Of a stretch of DNA of 64,000 nt, positions 9,590-18,056 are shown piece after piece (within the stretch, counting starts at the first letter, position 1; each line of letters opens with the position of its first letter). Position numbers and translations under genes: made by a program. The DNA lies in assembly GCA_023269825.1 (NCBI GenBank), contig JAGDWI010000001.1:830350-894349 (forward strand). Direction: 5' to 3'. Origin of the DNA: Desulfurococcaceae archaeon (lineage in GTDB: Archaea; Thermoproteota; Thermoprotei_A; Sulfolobales; Desulfurococcaceae). Under the pieces are notes generated by a model that had not been told where the DNA came from, made no database searches, and saw nothing but the letters and a program-made list of their open reading frames with translations.

Positions 9590-10969
9590 ATGCTCAAATC
9601 CATGCTTGAACCAAGAAGTATAGCTGTAATTGGAGCGAGCAGAACACCTGGTAAAATAGGTTACGTCATATTGAAAAACATCATAGGATACGGATACAAG
9701 GGAAAAATATACCCAATAAACCCGAATGCTGAAGAAATCATGGGGTTAAAAGCTTATCCAAGCGTTCTCAACGTACCCGGAGATGTAGATGTAGCTGTCA
9801 TAGCTATACCCGCCCAGGAAGTCCCCAGAGCAATGGAAGAATGCGGTAAAAAAGGAGTTAAAGTAGCTGTTGTTATAACATCTGGTTTCTCGGAAGTAGG
9901 CAACGTTGAACTCGAAGAGAAAATAATTAAAATTGCGCGTGAATATGGAGTAAGAATACTTGGTCCAAACATATTTGGATACGCGTACACACCCAGCAAC
10001 ATAAACGCTACCTTCGGACCACTCGAAGTAGAGAAAGGAAACATTGCCCTGATATCTCAGAGCGGTGCATTGGGAATAGCATTAATGGGTTGGACAATAA
10101 TGAATGAAATAGGTTTATCCGCTTTATTCAGTGTTGGAAACATGGCGGATATCGATGTTGCAGAGTTATCTGAGCTACTAGCAGATGACCCTAACACGAA
10201 GGTAATAGCCATATACTTAGAAGGAATTAAACCAGGTAGAGGACGCGAGTTCGTTGAAACAATGACTAGAGTTACAGAGAAGAAACCAGTAGTCGTAATC
10301 AAAGCCGGTAGAACCAGTAGGGGAATGAAGGCTGTAGCAAGCCACACCGGTAGCTTAGCTGGAAGCGATGCTCTATATGAAGCTGCTTTCAAACAAGCTG
10401 GAGTAATAAGAGCTTACGACGTCGAAGAAATGTTCGATATCGCGAGAGCCTTCGCTCAACAACCGCTTCCACGCGGCGAGAACACGATCATAATAACTAA
10501 CGGCGGAGGAGTAGGAGTATTAGCTACTGATGCAGCTGAATTAAGCGGGGTAAAACTCGTTGAGCCAAGCCAACAATTAATGAACGCGTTCAAACAGGCT
10601 ATGCCATGGTTCGGTAGCCCGAAGAACCCAGTTGATTTAACTGGTCAAGCCGTAGTAGACAACTATATTAAAGCCTTGAAGATAGCTATTGAATCCCCTG
10701 AAATAGATAACATTGTAATATTGTATTGTAGAACAGCGATACTAGATCCCAGGGATCTCGCTAAGGCCATAGTAGAATTCTACAGTGAAAACAAAGTAAA
10801 TAAGCCAACTGTGGCTTCCTTTGTTGGCGGCCAAGATACCTATGATGCGATGAGATACCTCAACAGGAACGGCATACCTTCATATCCTTCCCCAGAGAGA
10901 GCTATTAATGCATTAAGCAAAATGCTGTGGTATAAGAGGTTCTTAGAAAAGAGAACTAGTAAAAGGTAA
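9590..10969 (+). CDS. Acyl/acetyl-CoA synthetase (ADP-forming), alpha subunit
   Basis: Energy-conserving enzyme of peptide fermentation: acyl-CoA + ADP + Pi to acid + ATP + CoA. The 459-aa alpha subunit begins with a CoA-binding Rossmann domain (IAVIGASRTPGKIGY) and has SQSGALG near residue 157. The phosphorylated-His segment SHTGSLAGSD lies near residue 257. There is no beta subunit (ATP-grasp) gene alongside, so it must be encoded elsewhere. A TATA-like TTTTATAAGC lies about 40 nt upstream. Confidence 0.92.
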   Translation: MLKSMLEPRSIAVIGASRTPGKIGYVILKNIIGYGYKGKIYPINPNAEEIMGLKAYPSVLNVPGDVDVAVIAIPAQEVPRAMEECGKKGVKVAVVITSGFSEVGNVELEEKIIKIAREYGVRILGPNIFGYAYTPSNINATFGPLEVEKGNIALISQSGALGIALMGWTIMNEIGLSALFSVGNMADIDVAELSELLADDPNTKVIAIYLEGIKPGRGREFVETMTRVTEKKPVVVIKAGRTSRGMKAVASHTGSLAGSDALYEAAFKQAGVIRAYDVEEMFDIARAFAQQPLPRGENTIIITNGGGVGVLATDAAELSGVKLVEPSQQLMNAFKQAMPWFGSPKNPVDLTGQAVVDNYIKALKIAIESPEIDNIVILYCRTAILDPRDLAKAIVEFYSENKVNKPTVASFVGGQDTYDAMRYLNRNGIPSYPSPERAINALSKMLWYKRFLEKRTSKR

Positions 10970-10973
10970 TCAG

Positions 10974-11315
10974 CTAAGTTAATCTCGCACCTGGTTTAAC
11001 TGGTTTTTCAGCTACTATTATAACCGGGGGATCAGTGTCGGTTGCCAAAAGCATTCCCTGACTCTCAAACCCCATTAGCTTTTTTGGTTTTAAGTTAGCA
11101 ACTACCACGATGTATTTTCCAACGAAGTCCTCGGGTTTATACCACTTAGCTAAACCTGCGATGATCTGTCGTTCCCCCAGTTCACCTAGGTCTACGGTTA
11201 ACTTGATGAGTTTTTCGCTCCCCGGGATTTTCTCAGCTGATTTCACTAATCCTACCCTGAGATCCATGCGTTTAAACTCATCTATGCCAATAAACTCGTT
11301 GTTCAAATAATCCAC
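10974..11315 (-). CDS. Stand-alone MetG-like tRNA-binding (OB-fold) protein, MetRS beta
   Basis: A 113-aa EMAP-II/Arc1p-type tRNA-binding domain. RVGLVKSAEKIPGSEKLIKL near residue 20, IIAGLAKWY near 53 and the C-terminal SQGMLLAT motif are diagnostic. In crenarchaea this domain is separate from the catalytic MetRS and improves tRNA binding. It converges on the acyl-CoA synthetase gene with only a few bases between. Its start lies at 11315, just downstream of the Taw3 stop. Confidence 0.85.
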   Translation of the reverse strand: MDYLNNEFIGIDEFKRMDLRVGLVKSAEKIPGSEKLIKLTVDLGELGERQIIAGLAKWYKPEDFVGKYIVVVANLKPKKLMGFESQGMLLATDTDPPVIIVAEKPVKPGARLT

Positions 11316-11330
11316 CTAGAATTCGTTAAA

Positions 11331-12065
11331 TTAGTGTTTAGTATAAATACTTTTACGAGCGCCACCGTTTATACCTGAATACATCATTTCTTCGAGGATT
11401 TCCAGAGGCGACTTCTCCAATATAGCTCCAATTTTCATTAAATCTTTCTCTATTTCCTCATCCCTCTTTTCAGGCAAATTATTCTTAAGCTCTAAGAATA
11501 GTTTTTGGAGCCTGTTTTTGCCTTCAAGGAGAGCATTATTTAGTACGGTTAACAAGCTTTCCATGTCATCTATTGAAACCACTTCACATTCTCTTGTCTT
11601 AATTAATTGAGCTAAATATATTCCAGTTACAAGTTCCACGAAAATACCTTTATCTCTGCTTACATGGATTACTCCACTATGCTTAAAACCCACTCTTCTA
11701 GCAGTATTCAGTATTTTACCGGCTTTCCTAGCTGATAAAGAGTAAAAATGAATTATTGGACCATTAACAATAATCCAGATCTTTTTGAATGGTTCATACC
11801 TGTAGATAAATTTCAATTCACTGGATACTATTGGAATATGGGATTTAAAGATTACCCCTGTTTCATCTCTCACCCACGGATACTCTGCATCCATCACTAC
11901 TATTCTACCACTGCAACTACTAGTCGTATATATCTCCGCATCCCTGTTCATCAAAACGAGGAGCGGCAGGAGATCTCTGTCGAGGTACCCTATTTCAAGA
12001 TCCTCCCATATTCTTTTCCAAGAAAGAAGTTTCCTTTTTCTGTACTTAGATGAATCGATAATCAT
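11331..12065 (-). CDS. taw3: tRNA-Phe wybutosine biosynthesis methyltransferase Taw3 (TYW3-like)
   Basis: SAM-dependent methyltransferase for the wyosine-type base at position 37 of tRNA-Phe. The SSCSGRI motif (YTTSSCSGRI, with DLEIGYLDRDL upstream) is the family hallmark. The frame extends to 12137, but homologues start near M at 12065 (MIIDSSKYRK), and a TATA-like TTTATACTGG about 30 nt upstream fits that start. It is divergent from dtdA, another tRNA-quality gene. Confidence 0.85.
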   Translation of the reverse strand: MIIDSSKYRKRKLLSWKRIWEDLEIGYLDRDLLPLLVLMNRDAEIYTTSSCSGRIVVMDAEYPWVRDETGVIFKSHIPIVSSELKFIYRYEPFKKIWIIVNGPIIHFYSLSARKAGKILNTARRVGFKHSGVIHVSRDKGIFVELVTGIYLAQLIKTRECEVVSIDDMESLLTVLNNALLEGKNRLQKLFLELKNNLPEKRDEEIEKDLMKIGAILEKSPLEILEEMMYSGINGGARKSIYTKH

Positions 12066-12151
12066 GCCTTTCAACACCGCTAAATCAACCAGTATAAACA
12101 TTATTAATACACTATGGGTTAAACGTTTAGTGTGCAATAGGTGTCATATTC

Positions 12152-12982
12152 ATGTTGGGAATAGTGTACAGTGTTAAAGACCCGGCTGGCTCAGGTGTAG
12201 CTAAATACCTTCTAAGTGAACTTAAACCAGTAGAGTCCAATGTTTGCCGCGGATCTATTACGTGTTTTACAGGCGACACATTTGTTTTAGGGGGTTTTAG
12301 TGAAGACGTAATATTTTTTGATTTCCTAGATGAGAGGCTGCCTCAAAACATTGAATTCTACCTTGTTTTGTCGAGACACTCAAGTGAATCCAGAATAAAG
12401 AGTTACACTGTACACGCAACCGGTAATTTCTCGGATGAAGCATTAGCTGGCGGTAGACCTAGAGAACTAGGCATTGCTCACCCACTGGTTGAATGGTTCC
12501 TTTTACGAGCCCTATATAAGTTATCTAGGGATTTCCCTGAAAGAAGTAATTACGAAGTAAGCTATGAAGCTACCCACCATGGACCAACGAATCTCAGTAA
12601 GCCAGTAGTATTCATTGAGATAGGTAGCAGTTTAGAAGAGTGGGTTGACAGCATGAACCACTCCGTGATCGGGGAATCGGTTAAGCTCCTAATTAACGCC
12701 TACTCGTCTCTCCCGAGTTGCCGTGTATGCATAGGCGTAGGTGGAGGACACTACCCAAGGAAACACACCGAGCTAGCTTTAAACCAAGATTACTGCTATG
12801 GTCATATTGCATCTAAACACGTACTAGACTACATTAACATGGAGACTTTGATGAAGATGAAGGAGAAAACGTGTGGAGAAGTAAATTATGTCATAGTGGA
12901 AAAGAAGGGAACTAGGCTTGAACAAAGGAAGCTGATAGAGAATTATGCCCGTGCAAATAATTTAACGTTGAAATATATCTAA
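12152..12982 (+). CDS. dtdA: D-aminoacyl-tRNA deacylase (archaeal DtdA/DTD2 type)
   Basis: Hydrolyses D-aminoacyl-tRNA to recycle mischarged tRNA. The 276-aa protein contains THHGPTN near residue 148 and the strongly conserved GVGGGHYPRKHTELAL near 205-220, followed by YGHIASKH; these His clusters bind the metal. Length matches the archaeal family. Its 3' end overlaps the convergent gene by 4 nt. Confidence 0.93.
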   Translation: MLGIVYSVKDPAGSGVAKYLLSELKPVESNVCRGSITCFTGDTFVLGGFSEDVIFFDFLDERLPQNIEFYLVLSRHSSESRIKSYTVHATGNFSDEALAGGRPRELGIAHPLVEWFLLRALYKLSRDFPERSNYEVSYEATHHGPTNLSKPVVFIEIGSSLEEWVDSMNHSVIGESVKLLINAYSSLPSCRVCIGVGGGHYPRKHTELALNQDYCYGHIASKHVLDYINMETLMKMKEKTCGEVNYVIVEKKGTRLEQRKLIENYARANNLTLKYI

Positions 12983-14025
12983 GTTAACTTAATGATTTCA
13001 TCTTTGAACCATCTTTTAGTCAACTTAAACCATATTAATCTAACTTGGAGTTCGTCTATTTCCTTCAAGGGTAATTCGATCTGTTTCCTAGTAGATTGTC
13101 CCGGTGGAAGAATTAGTTCTGAGTCCTGTATCGTAGTAATCAAGTTTCCTTTTCTAAGTAATGATACTATGAGTTTATCTGGGTTTACTTCTCCTTTATT
13201 ACAGATATCTAGAGATAACTTGAAAGAATTAGATCCTTTGGAGTAATCGACTCCGCAGACTTCTAGTAATGGTTGTTTCACGTTATTTCCATAAACAGTA
13301 ATACTTGAGATCAATATTGAGTTGCCTTTACTTGGATCAGATAAATTAACTATTTCAATGTACTCTGGTTTAGTATCAGATAATACTAAGTATTCATCGA
13401 AATTATCTGGATGAGTATAAATATTTGTCTTGCATGAGCCAGCTCTTAACTCCATGTTTACTTTTCTAGTCGTGTAAGTAATAATTCTCGTTGTTAAATG
13501 AGTATTTGATTGTGTTCTAACAGGGTATCTATATGTTTTCCCGCTTTCAATTAATGTAAGTCCTGTTCCATGCTCATAAATTGTTTGAGCATCTGCATCT
13601 TCATATACAGCATCTAGTAAAATCGCTCTAACTGTGAATGAGTCTCCTCCTTCATATTTTACGAGTAAATTAATCCATTCTTTTGATAAAATATCACTTG
13701 AGTTCAATACACTTGTAACATCGTAAACGAATTTATAGATATTTTTATTTTCACCTTCCAGCGATATCGCGTAGGTTGGTTTAAATTGACGCGTTATATT
13801 AATGTTATCTAATTTAAGCTTCCACTCTAATGGCATCCCCCTTGATTCAACTATGATCTCTAGGAGAGCATAAGATATTCTCCTATTCTTTCTGTTAAAT
13901 AAATTTAAAGGTATAATGGACTTCGAGTAATGACTACCGAGAGTGTCTCTAGTAGGCTTAAATATTGATAGTATGTCCCCATTTTTCTCGAATATCGAAA
14001 CTGTTTCAATACCGCCATTGAACAT
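12979..14025 (-). CDS. Hypothetical beta-rich protein with CARDB-like C-terminus
   Basis: 348 aa, no signal peptide or clear membrane span. The last 100 residues (ICNKGEVNPDKL ... LPPGQSTRKQIELPL) look like a CARDB/Ig-type adhesion fold. It lies 53 nt downstream of a secreted, C-terminally anchored protein (14079-15233) in the same direction, so the two are probably an envelope-related pair. The lack of a signal peptide is puzzling for such a fold; I have no functional assignment. Confidence 0.65.
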   Translation of the reverse strand: MFNGGIETVSIFEKNGDILSIFKPTRDTLGSHYSKSIIPLNLFNRKNRRISYALLEIIVESRGMPLEWKLKLDNINITRQFKPTYAISLEGENKNIYKFVYDVTSVLNSSDILSKEWINLLVKYEGGDSFTVRAILLDAVYEDADAQTIYEHGTGLTLIESGKTYRYPVRTQSNTHLTTRIITYTTRKVNMELRAGSCKTNIYTHPDNFDEYLVLSDTKPEYIEIVNLSDPSKGNSILISSITVYGNNVKQPLLEVCGVDYSKGSNSFKLSLDICNKGEVNPDKLIVSLLRKGNLITTIQDSELILPPGQSTRKQIELPLKEIDELQVRLIWFKLTKRWFKDEIIKLT

Positions 14026-14078
14026 AGTTTACCCCTAAACACTATTCAGGCAGATAGCTAATATATGCATTAATTGTC

Positions 14079-15233
14079 TTACGAGTAAACTATGCGGTTA
14101 ACTATTATCTTGAAAAGCCAGTACACTAGTATAAATAAAGGTACGAAGACAGTTATAGCTACTATTACATCACCCATAGTTTCAACTGGTAAACTTGGAG
14201 GCAACCCTTTCTCTGGATAGTCTTTTTGCTCTTTTACATCACTTGATACTGGAGTCGACATCACAATATTCACGGATTTACAAATATCTGGTTTCACCGA
14301 GAAATAAATGACTCCATTTGTTGTATTATATGAGTTCATCTGCAAATTACTTGTAACATTACCTGATACTACGCCTAGTTGAATAAAGCATAAAGCACTT
14401 TCATTGAAAAACAATGATATATTATCCTGATTCAAGGTGATTGAGGGTTCAGTGAGCACTGCTGAATCATTAAGGGGGTAATATAGTACTATTAATGTAG
14501 CTGTTTTGTTTTCCCCGGACTCTAAGTACTTTATTTCGAATACTTTCCTGTGAATGTTTTTAAATACGGTTGGATCATTGAATAACGTAACATATAGAAT
14601 GTAGTTGAGAGAGCCTTTAATTGATTTCTCCACGCGGGAAACAGAGAAATGAGCAGGGATATTTGTGAGGGGTTCATAGTACAAATCATATCTAGCATAT
14701 TTAACTGTTACAGCATCTTCATACGAGTACACACCGACAACGTACACTAAATCGTAGTTGAATCTCACTACCCCTACGACTTCTCCGTGGAAACTTGGTT
14801 CAAGTAATACTAATGAATCGTTTATAATCGTTAACTCCAGTGGTATACGTCCCGAGTTACTTCTCGAATTGAAGTTGTTAACTAAGTAATTGACTGCTAT
14901 GTGAGCACAGTTAGGCGTGATCCTGAGGTCTTCGATCTTTATGCTCGTGTTTTCTACGGTAACACTGGCTCCAATCGGGTCAAAGAGAGCTGTTACGTAG
15001 ACATCAAAGTATAGTGTTATAGATACATGATCTACTGGTGCCTCGCAACTAGCTATAGATTCATTTATATACTCCTTTACTTTATCTTCCCCAGAGATGT
15101 CGAGGAAGAGGGCGCCTCTATATATTAGTTCAACTGATTTACTCATAACTTGTTCTCGATCACCATTTAAACTGTTTTGCGGTAAAAATCCAACCATTAT
15201 TATGATGAGTAAAATAATCTTAGCGTACTTCAT
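14079..15233 (-). CDS. Secreted protein with C-terminal membrane anchor
   Basis: ATG 15233 is preceded by a strong GAGGAGGAA ribosome site; the 15 codons upstream of it are unlikely to be used. The 384-aa product starts with a signal-peptide-like MKYAKIILLIIIMVGF, continues as a beta-rich ectodomain with many N-x-S/T sequons, and ends with one membrane helix (DVIVAITVFVPLFILVYWLF) and a short basic tail. This is S-layer-associated or receptor-like topology. The family is not recognised. TATA-like CAGTTATAAAAATAC lies upstream at about 15281-15295. Confidence 0.75.
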   Translation of the reverse strand: MKYAKIILLIIIMVGFLPQNSLNGDREQVMSKSVELIYRGALFLDISGEDKVKEYINESIASCEAPVDHVSITLYFDVYVTALFDPIGASVTVENTSIKIEDLRITPNCAHIAVNYLVNNFNSRSNSGRIPLELTIINDSLVLLEPSFHGEVVGVVRFNYDLVYVVGVYSYEDAVTVKYARYDLYYEPLTNIPAHFSVSRVEKSIKGSLNYILYVTLFNDPTVFKNIHRKVFEIKYLESGENKTATLIVLYYPLNDSAVLTEPSITLNQDNISLFFNESALCFIQLGVVSGNVTSNLQMNSYNTTNGVIYFSVKPDICKSVNIVMSTPVSSDVKEQKDYPEKGLPPSLPVETMGDVIVAITVFVPLFILVYWLFKIIVNRIVYS

Positions 15234-15343
15234 TGTTCCTCCTCGCAGTTTTCCAACAATGTGAAAAGTATTTTGCATACCAAAGTATTTTTATAACTGG
15301 TATTATTATATTTTCATGTATAACATTGTTATAAGTGACCCAT

Positions 15344-15706
15344 ATGAGTGATTCACAAGACTACGTTATTAGACACACTAGTCAAATCATATACGCTACT
15401 CTACCTGGTGGTAAAAAAGCGTTCTTAAAGTACGTAGTTGAAGACAACGTAATGAAGTTGCTCCAAACTTATACTCCCGAGGAATACAGGGGTAAAGGCA
15501 TAGCATCTCAACTAGTAAACTACGCAATAAAGTTAGCACAAGCTAATAACTGGCGCATCGAACCCGTTTGCAGTTACACAATAAACTACTTCATGAAAAA
15601 CAGAGAGCTACGACTAATACTCACGGAGAAATACAGGGATCTAAGCGAAGAGGAGTGGCGTAGGTTACTCGAAGAAGCTCTTGCACGAGAACACAAAGGG
15701 AGATAA
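15344..15706 (+). CDS. Short GNAT-like N-acetyltransferase (YidJ/PF14542 type)
   Basis: About 120 aa. The acetyl-CoA-binding turn is YRGKGIASQLV near residue 50, preceded by LQTYTPEE, and the protein ends with PVCSYTINYFMKN, as in the short bacterial/archaeal YjdJ-like family. The chosen ATG (15344) follows GTGACCC; a GTG at 15335 is in frame. The next gene starts 2 nt after its stop. Confidence 0.8.
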   Translation: MSDSQDYVIRHTSQIIYATLPGGKKAFLKYVVEDNVMKLLQTYTPEEYRGKGIASQLVNYAIKLAQANNWRIEPVCSYTINYFMKNRELRLILTEKYRDLSEEEWRRLLEEALAREHKGR

Positions 15707-15708
15707 TT

Positions 15709-16014
15709 CTGAAAATAAGAGTAAAGTACTTCTTTTGGTTAACACGTAAATTCGGAGCCAACGAGGAACTAGTTGAATTACCAGATAATTCACCACTATA
15801 TGCACTATTAGAGAAAATAAGTGAGAGTAAATCAGAGAACATTAAGAAACTTATCCAGGAAATCATTCAGGGAAAATCTGAGATAATTATTCTACTGAAC
15901 TCCAAAACTCCTCCCAACGGGTTGAAAACTATTCTCAGAGACGGTGATGAAGTCGATTTAATGCCACCTGTCTCCGGTGGCAGTAATTTAAACCCCTCCA
16001 AACTATCTAATTAA
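15709..16014 (+). CDS. MoaD/ThiS-like ubiquitin-fold sulfur carrier, apparent CTG start
   Basis: A 101-codon frame opens 2 nt after the GNAT stop. It reads LKIRVKYFFWLTRKFG... and ends LRDGDEVDLMPPVSGG followed by ten more residues (SNLNPSKLSN). The DGDEVxLMPPVSGG end is diagnostic of MoaD-type carriers for molybdopterin/tungstopterin. No ATG, GTG or TTG exists between the preceding in-frame stop (15661) and codon 1. CTG 15709 is 6 nt after GGGAG, so a CTG (or ATT) start is inferred. The tail beyond Gly-Gly would need removal before activation. MoeA and a molybdopterin oxidoreductase occur elsewhere in the window. Confidence 0.75.
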   Translation: MKIRVKYFFWLTRKFGANEELVELPDNSPLYALLEKISESKSENIKKLIQEIIQGKSEIIILLNSKTPPNGLKTILRDGDEVDLMPPVSGGSNLNPSKLSN

Positions 16015-16021
16015 AAATGAT

Positions 16022-16124
16022 GCCGCCGTAGCTCAGCCCGGTAGAGCGCCGGCCTTGTAAGCGCGCGAGGATATAGGCCCGCTGGGAAAGCCGGTGGACG
16101 CGGGTTCAAATCCCGCCGGCGGCT
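16022..16124 (+). tRNA. tRNA-Thr(TGT) with a 29-nt intron
   Basis: Acceptor GCCGCCG pairs with CGGCGGC, discriminator T. D arm GCTC/GAGC, anticodon stem CCGGC/GCCGG, loop CTTGTAA with anticodon TGT at 16056-16058, T arm GCGGG-TTCAAAT-CCCGC. An intron of about 29 nt (16060-16088) sits at the canonical 37/38 site. The 3' 19 nt overlap the end of the convergent priL gene. Confidence 0.95.
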
Positions 16125-17281
16125 TCTTCACTTTTCTCTACTTGGTCTCCACCACGCTTTTTCTTCCTCGAGAGCGTTCTTCTAATATTGTACTTGTAAA
16201 CAGCTATAGGGTTCTTGCCTCCGGGGCATTGCCCAGATATGGGGCAAATATTAGAGGCTTTTAAGTTCTCGCAATTATATGGTTTATACTTCTTCCTGCC
16301 TCCTCGCATACCCAAGATGTGCTCTACTTGATATCTAGCTATTTTCTCATTGAAATCAGGGGTTTTCCTGAAGTACTCGATAATGTCATCTACATCTAGC
16401 CCGATGTATCCGAGAAAAGCCGCTAAGTTGAATCTTTCCAGGTGACTCGGGTTTCCTCCCGTGTTTATGAGATCAACTATTTTCTTAATACATGGGGGAA
16501 ACAGCTCCTCCACTACTATTTTCTCGATTGAATCCAGGCTTTCTCTCCCGGGTTCAAGCTCGAGAAATATGGATTTATTAATTAGTTTTTCTTGGTAACT
16601 AGTTATTGTTGATTTCACGCCTTCTACGAGTTCAACGAAGTCAGGGGTGCTGGGTGGTTCCGTCCTCTCTATTTGAAGCAGTATACTGTAATATATGTGT
16701 TCTTCGAGTAATCGTTTAAATGTGTTTCGATCAAGGAATACTCGGCCTCCTGTAACAACGTGATTTATTAATGCGTAAGATTGATCATGCATTAGTCTTG
16801 GAGTAACTATCATTATATACTCTTGTATCGGTAAACTAAATGGACACGTCGTAAATAATACTCTCACGCTCCGCTGCTCCGTTACGACAAGCGGGATCTT
16901 CGGGAAGTTCGATGCATCAAATTTCACCTTTAATCCCAGTTTACTAGCTATTGCGACTAATACCTCATTCTTCTCCTCATTAAGTGCTTTAGATGCTGTT
17001 TTAGCGTATGCTAATGCTACTCTATTTGCAATTCTTTTATCATTGATGAATTTAACGATATCAAGTATCGTGTTATACACTAGTATGCTCTCATCATGAT
17101 CGCTGAATGCCTCTACAGGTACTTCGCCATTCTCAACAATAGTTTTAAAAACCTCAATGGTTTTATCTCTTAGTACACTATTACCTGGTACTAGTACACT
17201 TGGTTTCTCAATGAAGAGATTGGGGAACTCTTTTTGGGTAGCGATGAATGGGTAGTACCTATAGTTTATCCTTGCAGGCAT
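16106..17281 (-). CDS. priL: DNA primase large subunit PriL
   Basis: The non-catalytic large subunit of archaeal/eukaryal primase, which helps initiate primers. 391 aa. The C-terminal Fe-S domain keeps four Cys: one in ELFPPCIKK (near 268) and three in YNCENLKASNIC...GQC (near 343-360), consistent with a 4Fe-4S cluster. The last residues (EEAAGGI) are encoded on the antisense strand of the tRNA-Thr T arm and acceptor, so the tail is shaped by the overlapping tRNA gene. Confidence 0.9.
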   Translation of the reverse strand: MPARINYRYYPFIATQKEFPNLFIEKPSVLVPGNSVLRDKTIEVFKTIVENGEVPVEAFSDHDESILVYNTILDIVKFINDKRIANRVALAYAKTASKALNEEKNEVLVAIASKLGLKVKFDASNFPKIPLVVTEQRSVRVLFTTCPFSLPIQEYIMIVTPRLMHDQSYALINHVVTGGRVFLDRNTFKRLLEEHIYYSILLQIERTEPPSTPDFVELVEGVKSTITSYQEKLINKSIFLELEPGRESLDSIEKIVVEELFPPCIKKIVDLINTGGNPSHLERFNLAAFLGYIGLDVDDIIEYFRKTPDFNEKIARYQVEHILGMRGGRKKYKPYNCENLKASNICPISGQCPGGKNPIAVYKYNIRRTLSRKKKRGGDQVEKSEEAAGGI

Positions 17282-17393
17282 ATATTCATCCTCAACGTAG
17301 ATCAGTTATATCATCTAATCAACCGAAGACGCATTTATTAATGATTTATCCGATTACCTCCATGCTTTAAAGACGGGTTTTAGTTGTAAATTG

Positions 17394-17458
17394 TGATCAG
17401 CGCTTTGGCCCCACATCATTGGTTCAGGCGTCTTTTGAGGTCCCCTCACATCATCCTG
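17394..17458 (-). ncRNA. C/D box guide sRNA (2'-O-methylation guide)
   Basis: On the minus strand, in order: C box GATGATG (17449-17455), D' box CTGA (17424-17427), 3 nt, C' box ATGATGT (17413-17419), a 12-nt spacer GGGGCCAAAGCG, and D box CTGA (17397-17400). The C'-D spacer length is canonical for archaeal C/D sRNAs; the C-D' spacer is longer (about 21 nt). It lies in the otherwise empty 230-nt gap between priL and the next gene. Targets were not determined. Confidence 0.65.
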
Positions 17459-17510
17459 GTTAATTTACGAATTCCTCCTTTATAAGTTATTCGGCAATAC
17501 TCATGGGAGA

Positions 17511-18056
17511 TCATTGCATTTCGAACTCTATTTTCTCATAACCCTTTATTTTCGTGTTTTTATTAACCGTGAATAATAATACTCTACCATTATTTATCAA
17601 AGAGTATGGTACATCTAAATCAGCATTAATCACTCTTGCTTTCAAAGGAAAGAACCAGTAAACCCTGTAATCATACTCCGCTATGTCTGGTTCGTATTTA
17701 TCTTCATATATGTTCACGCCTTTTCTGAGTTCACCGATGAACATTATGAAGAAAACTATATATGGGTACTTGTAATCACTTTTAAACCCTATCTCTACGT
17801 CCACTACCCTAGGGTAAACTTGTTTACCGTTGATTTTGACTTCTTCCTGATCGAGGAAATACTGCATATTTTTCATTAAGAGCGATTTTTCTTCTTCAAG
17901 TTTCTGTTTATTCATTACTATGGATTTATACTCTTCGAGGGGATCATGGTAGTCAAATATAATTACTTGTTCAATTAAACCCGTTTCTCTTACAAGGAAT
18001 AATCCTAAACCATAGATTGGAGTTAAATCACTCATTTCACCCATTTCACCCTCCAA
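17511..18056 (-). CDS. Hypothetical cytoplasmic protein, partner of the membrane winged-helix protein
   Basis: 181 aa, unrecognised. The opening LTPIYGLGLFLVRETGLIEQVIIF resembles a longin/roadblock-like alpha-beta start; the rest is mixed with a charged central helix. No signal peptide. Its start overlaps the end of the upstream membrane-anchored regulator gene by 11 nt, so the two are translationally coupled and likely act together. A sensor-modulating role is only a guess. Confidence 0.65.
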   Translation of the reverse strand: MEGEMGEMSDLTPIYGLGLFLVRETGLIEQVIIFDYHDPLEEYKSIVMNKQKLEEEKSLLMKNMQYFLDQEEVKINGKQVYPRVVDVEIGFKSDYKYPYIVFFIMFIGELRKGVNIYEDKYEPDIAEYDYRVYWFFPLKARVINADLDVPYSLINNGRVLLFTVNKNTKIKGYEKIEFEMQ

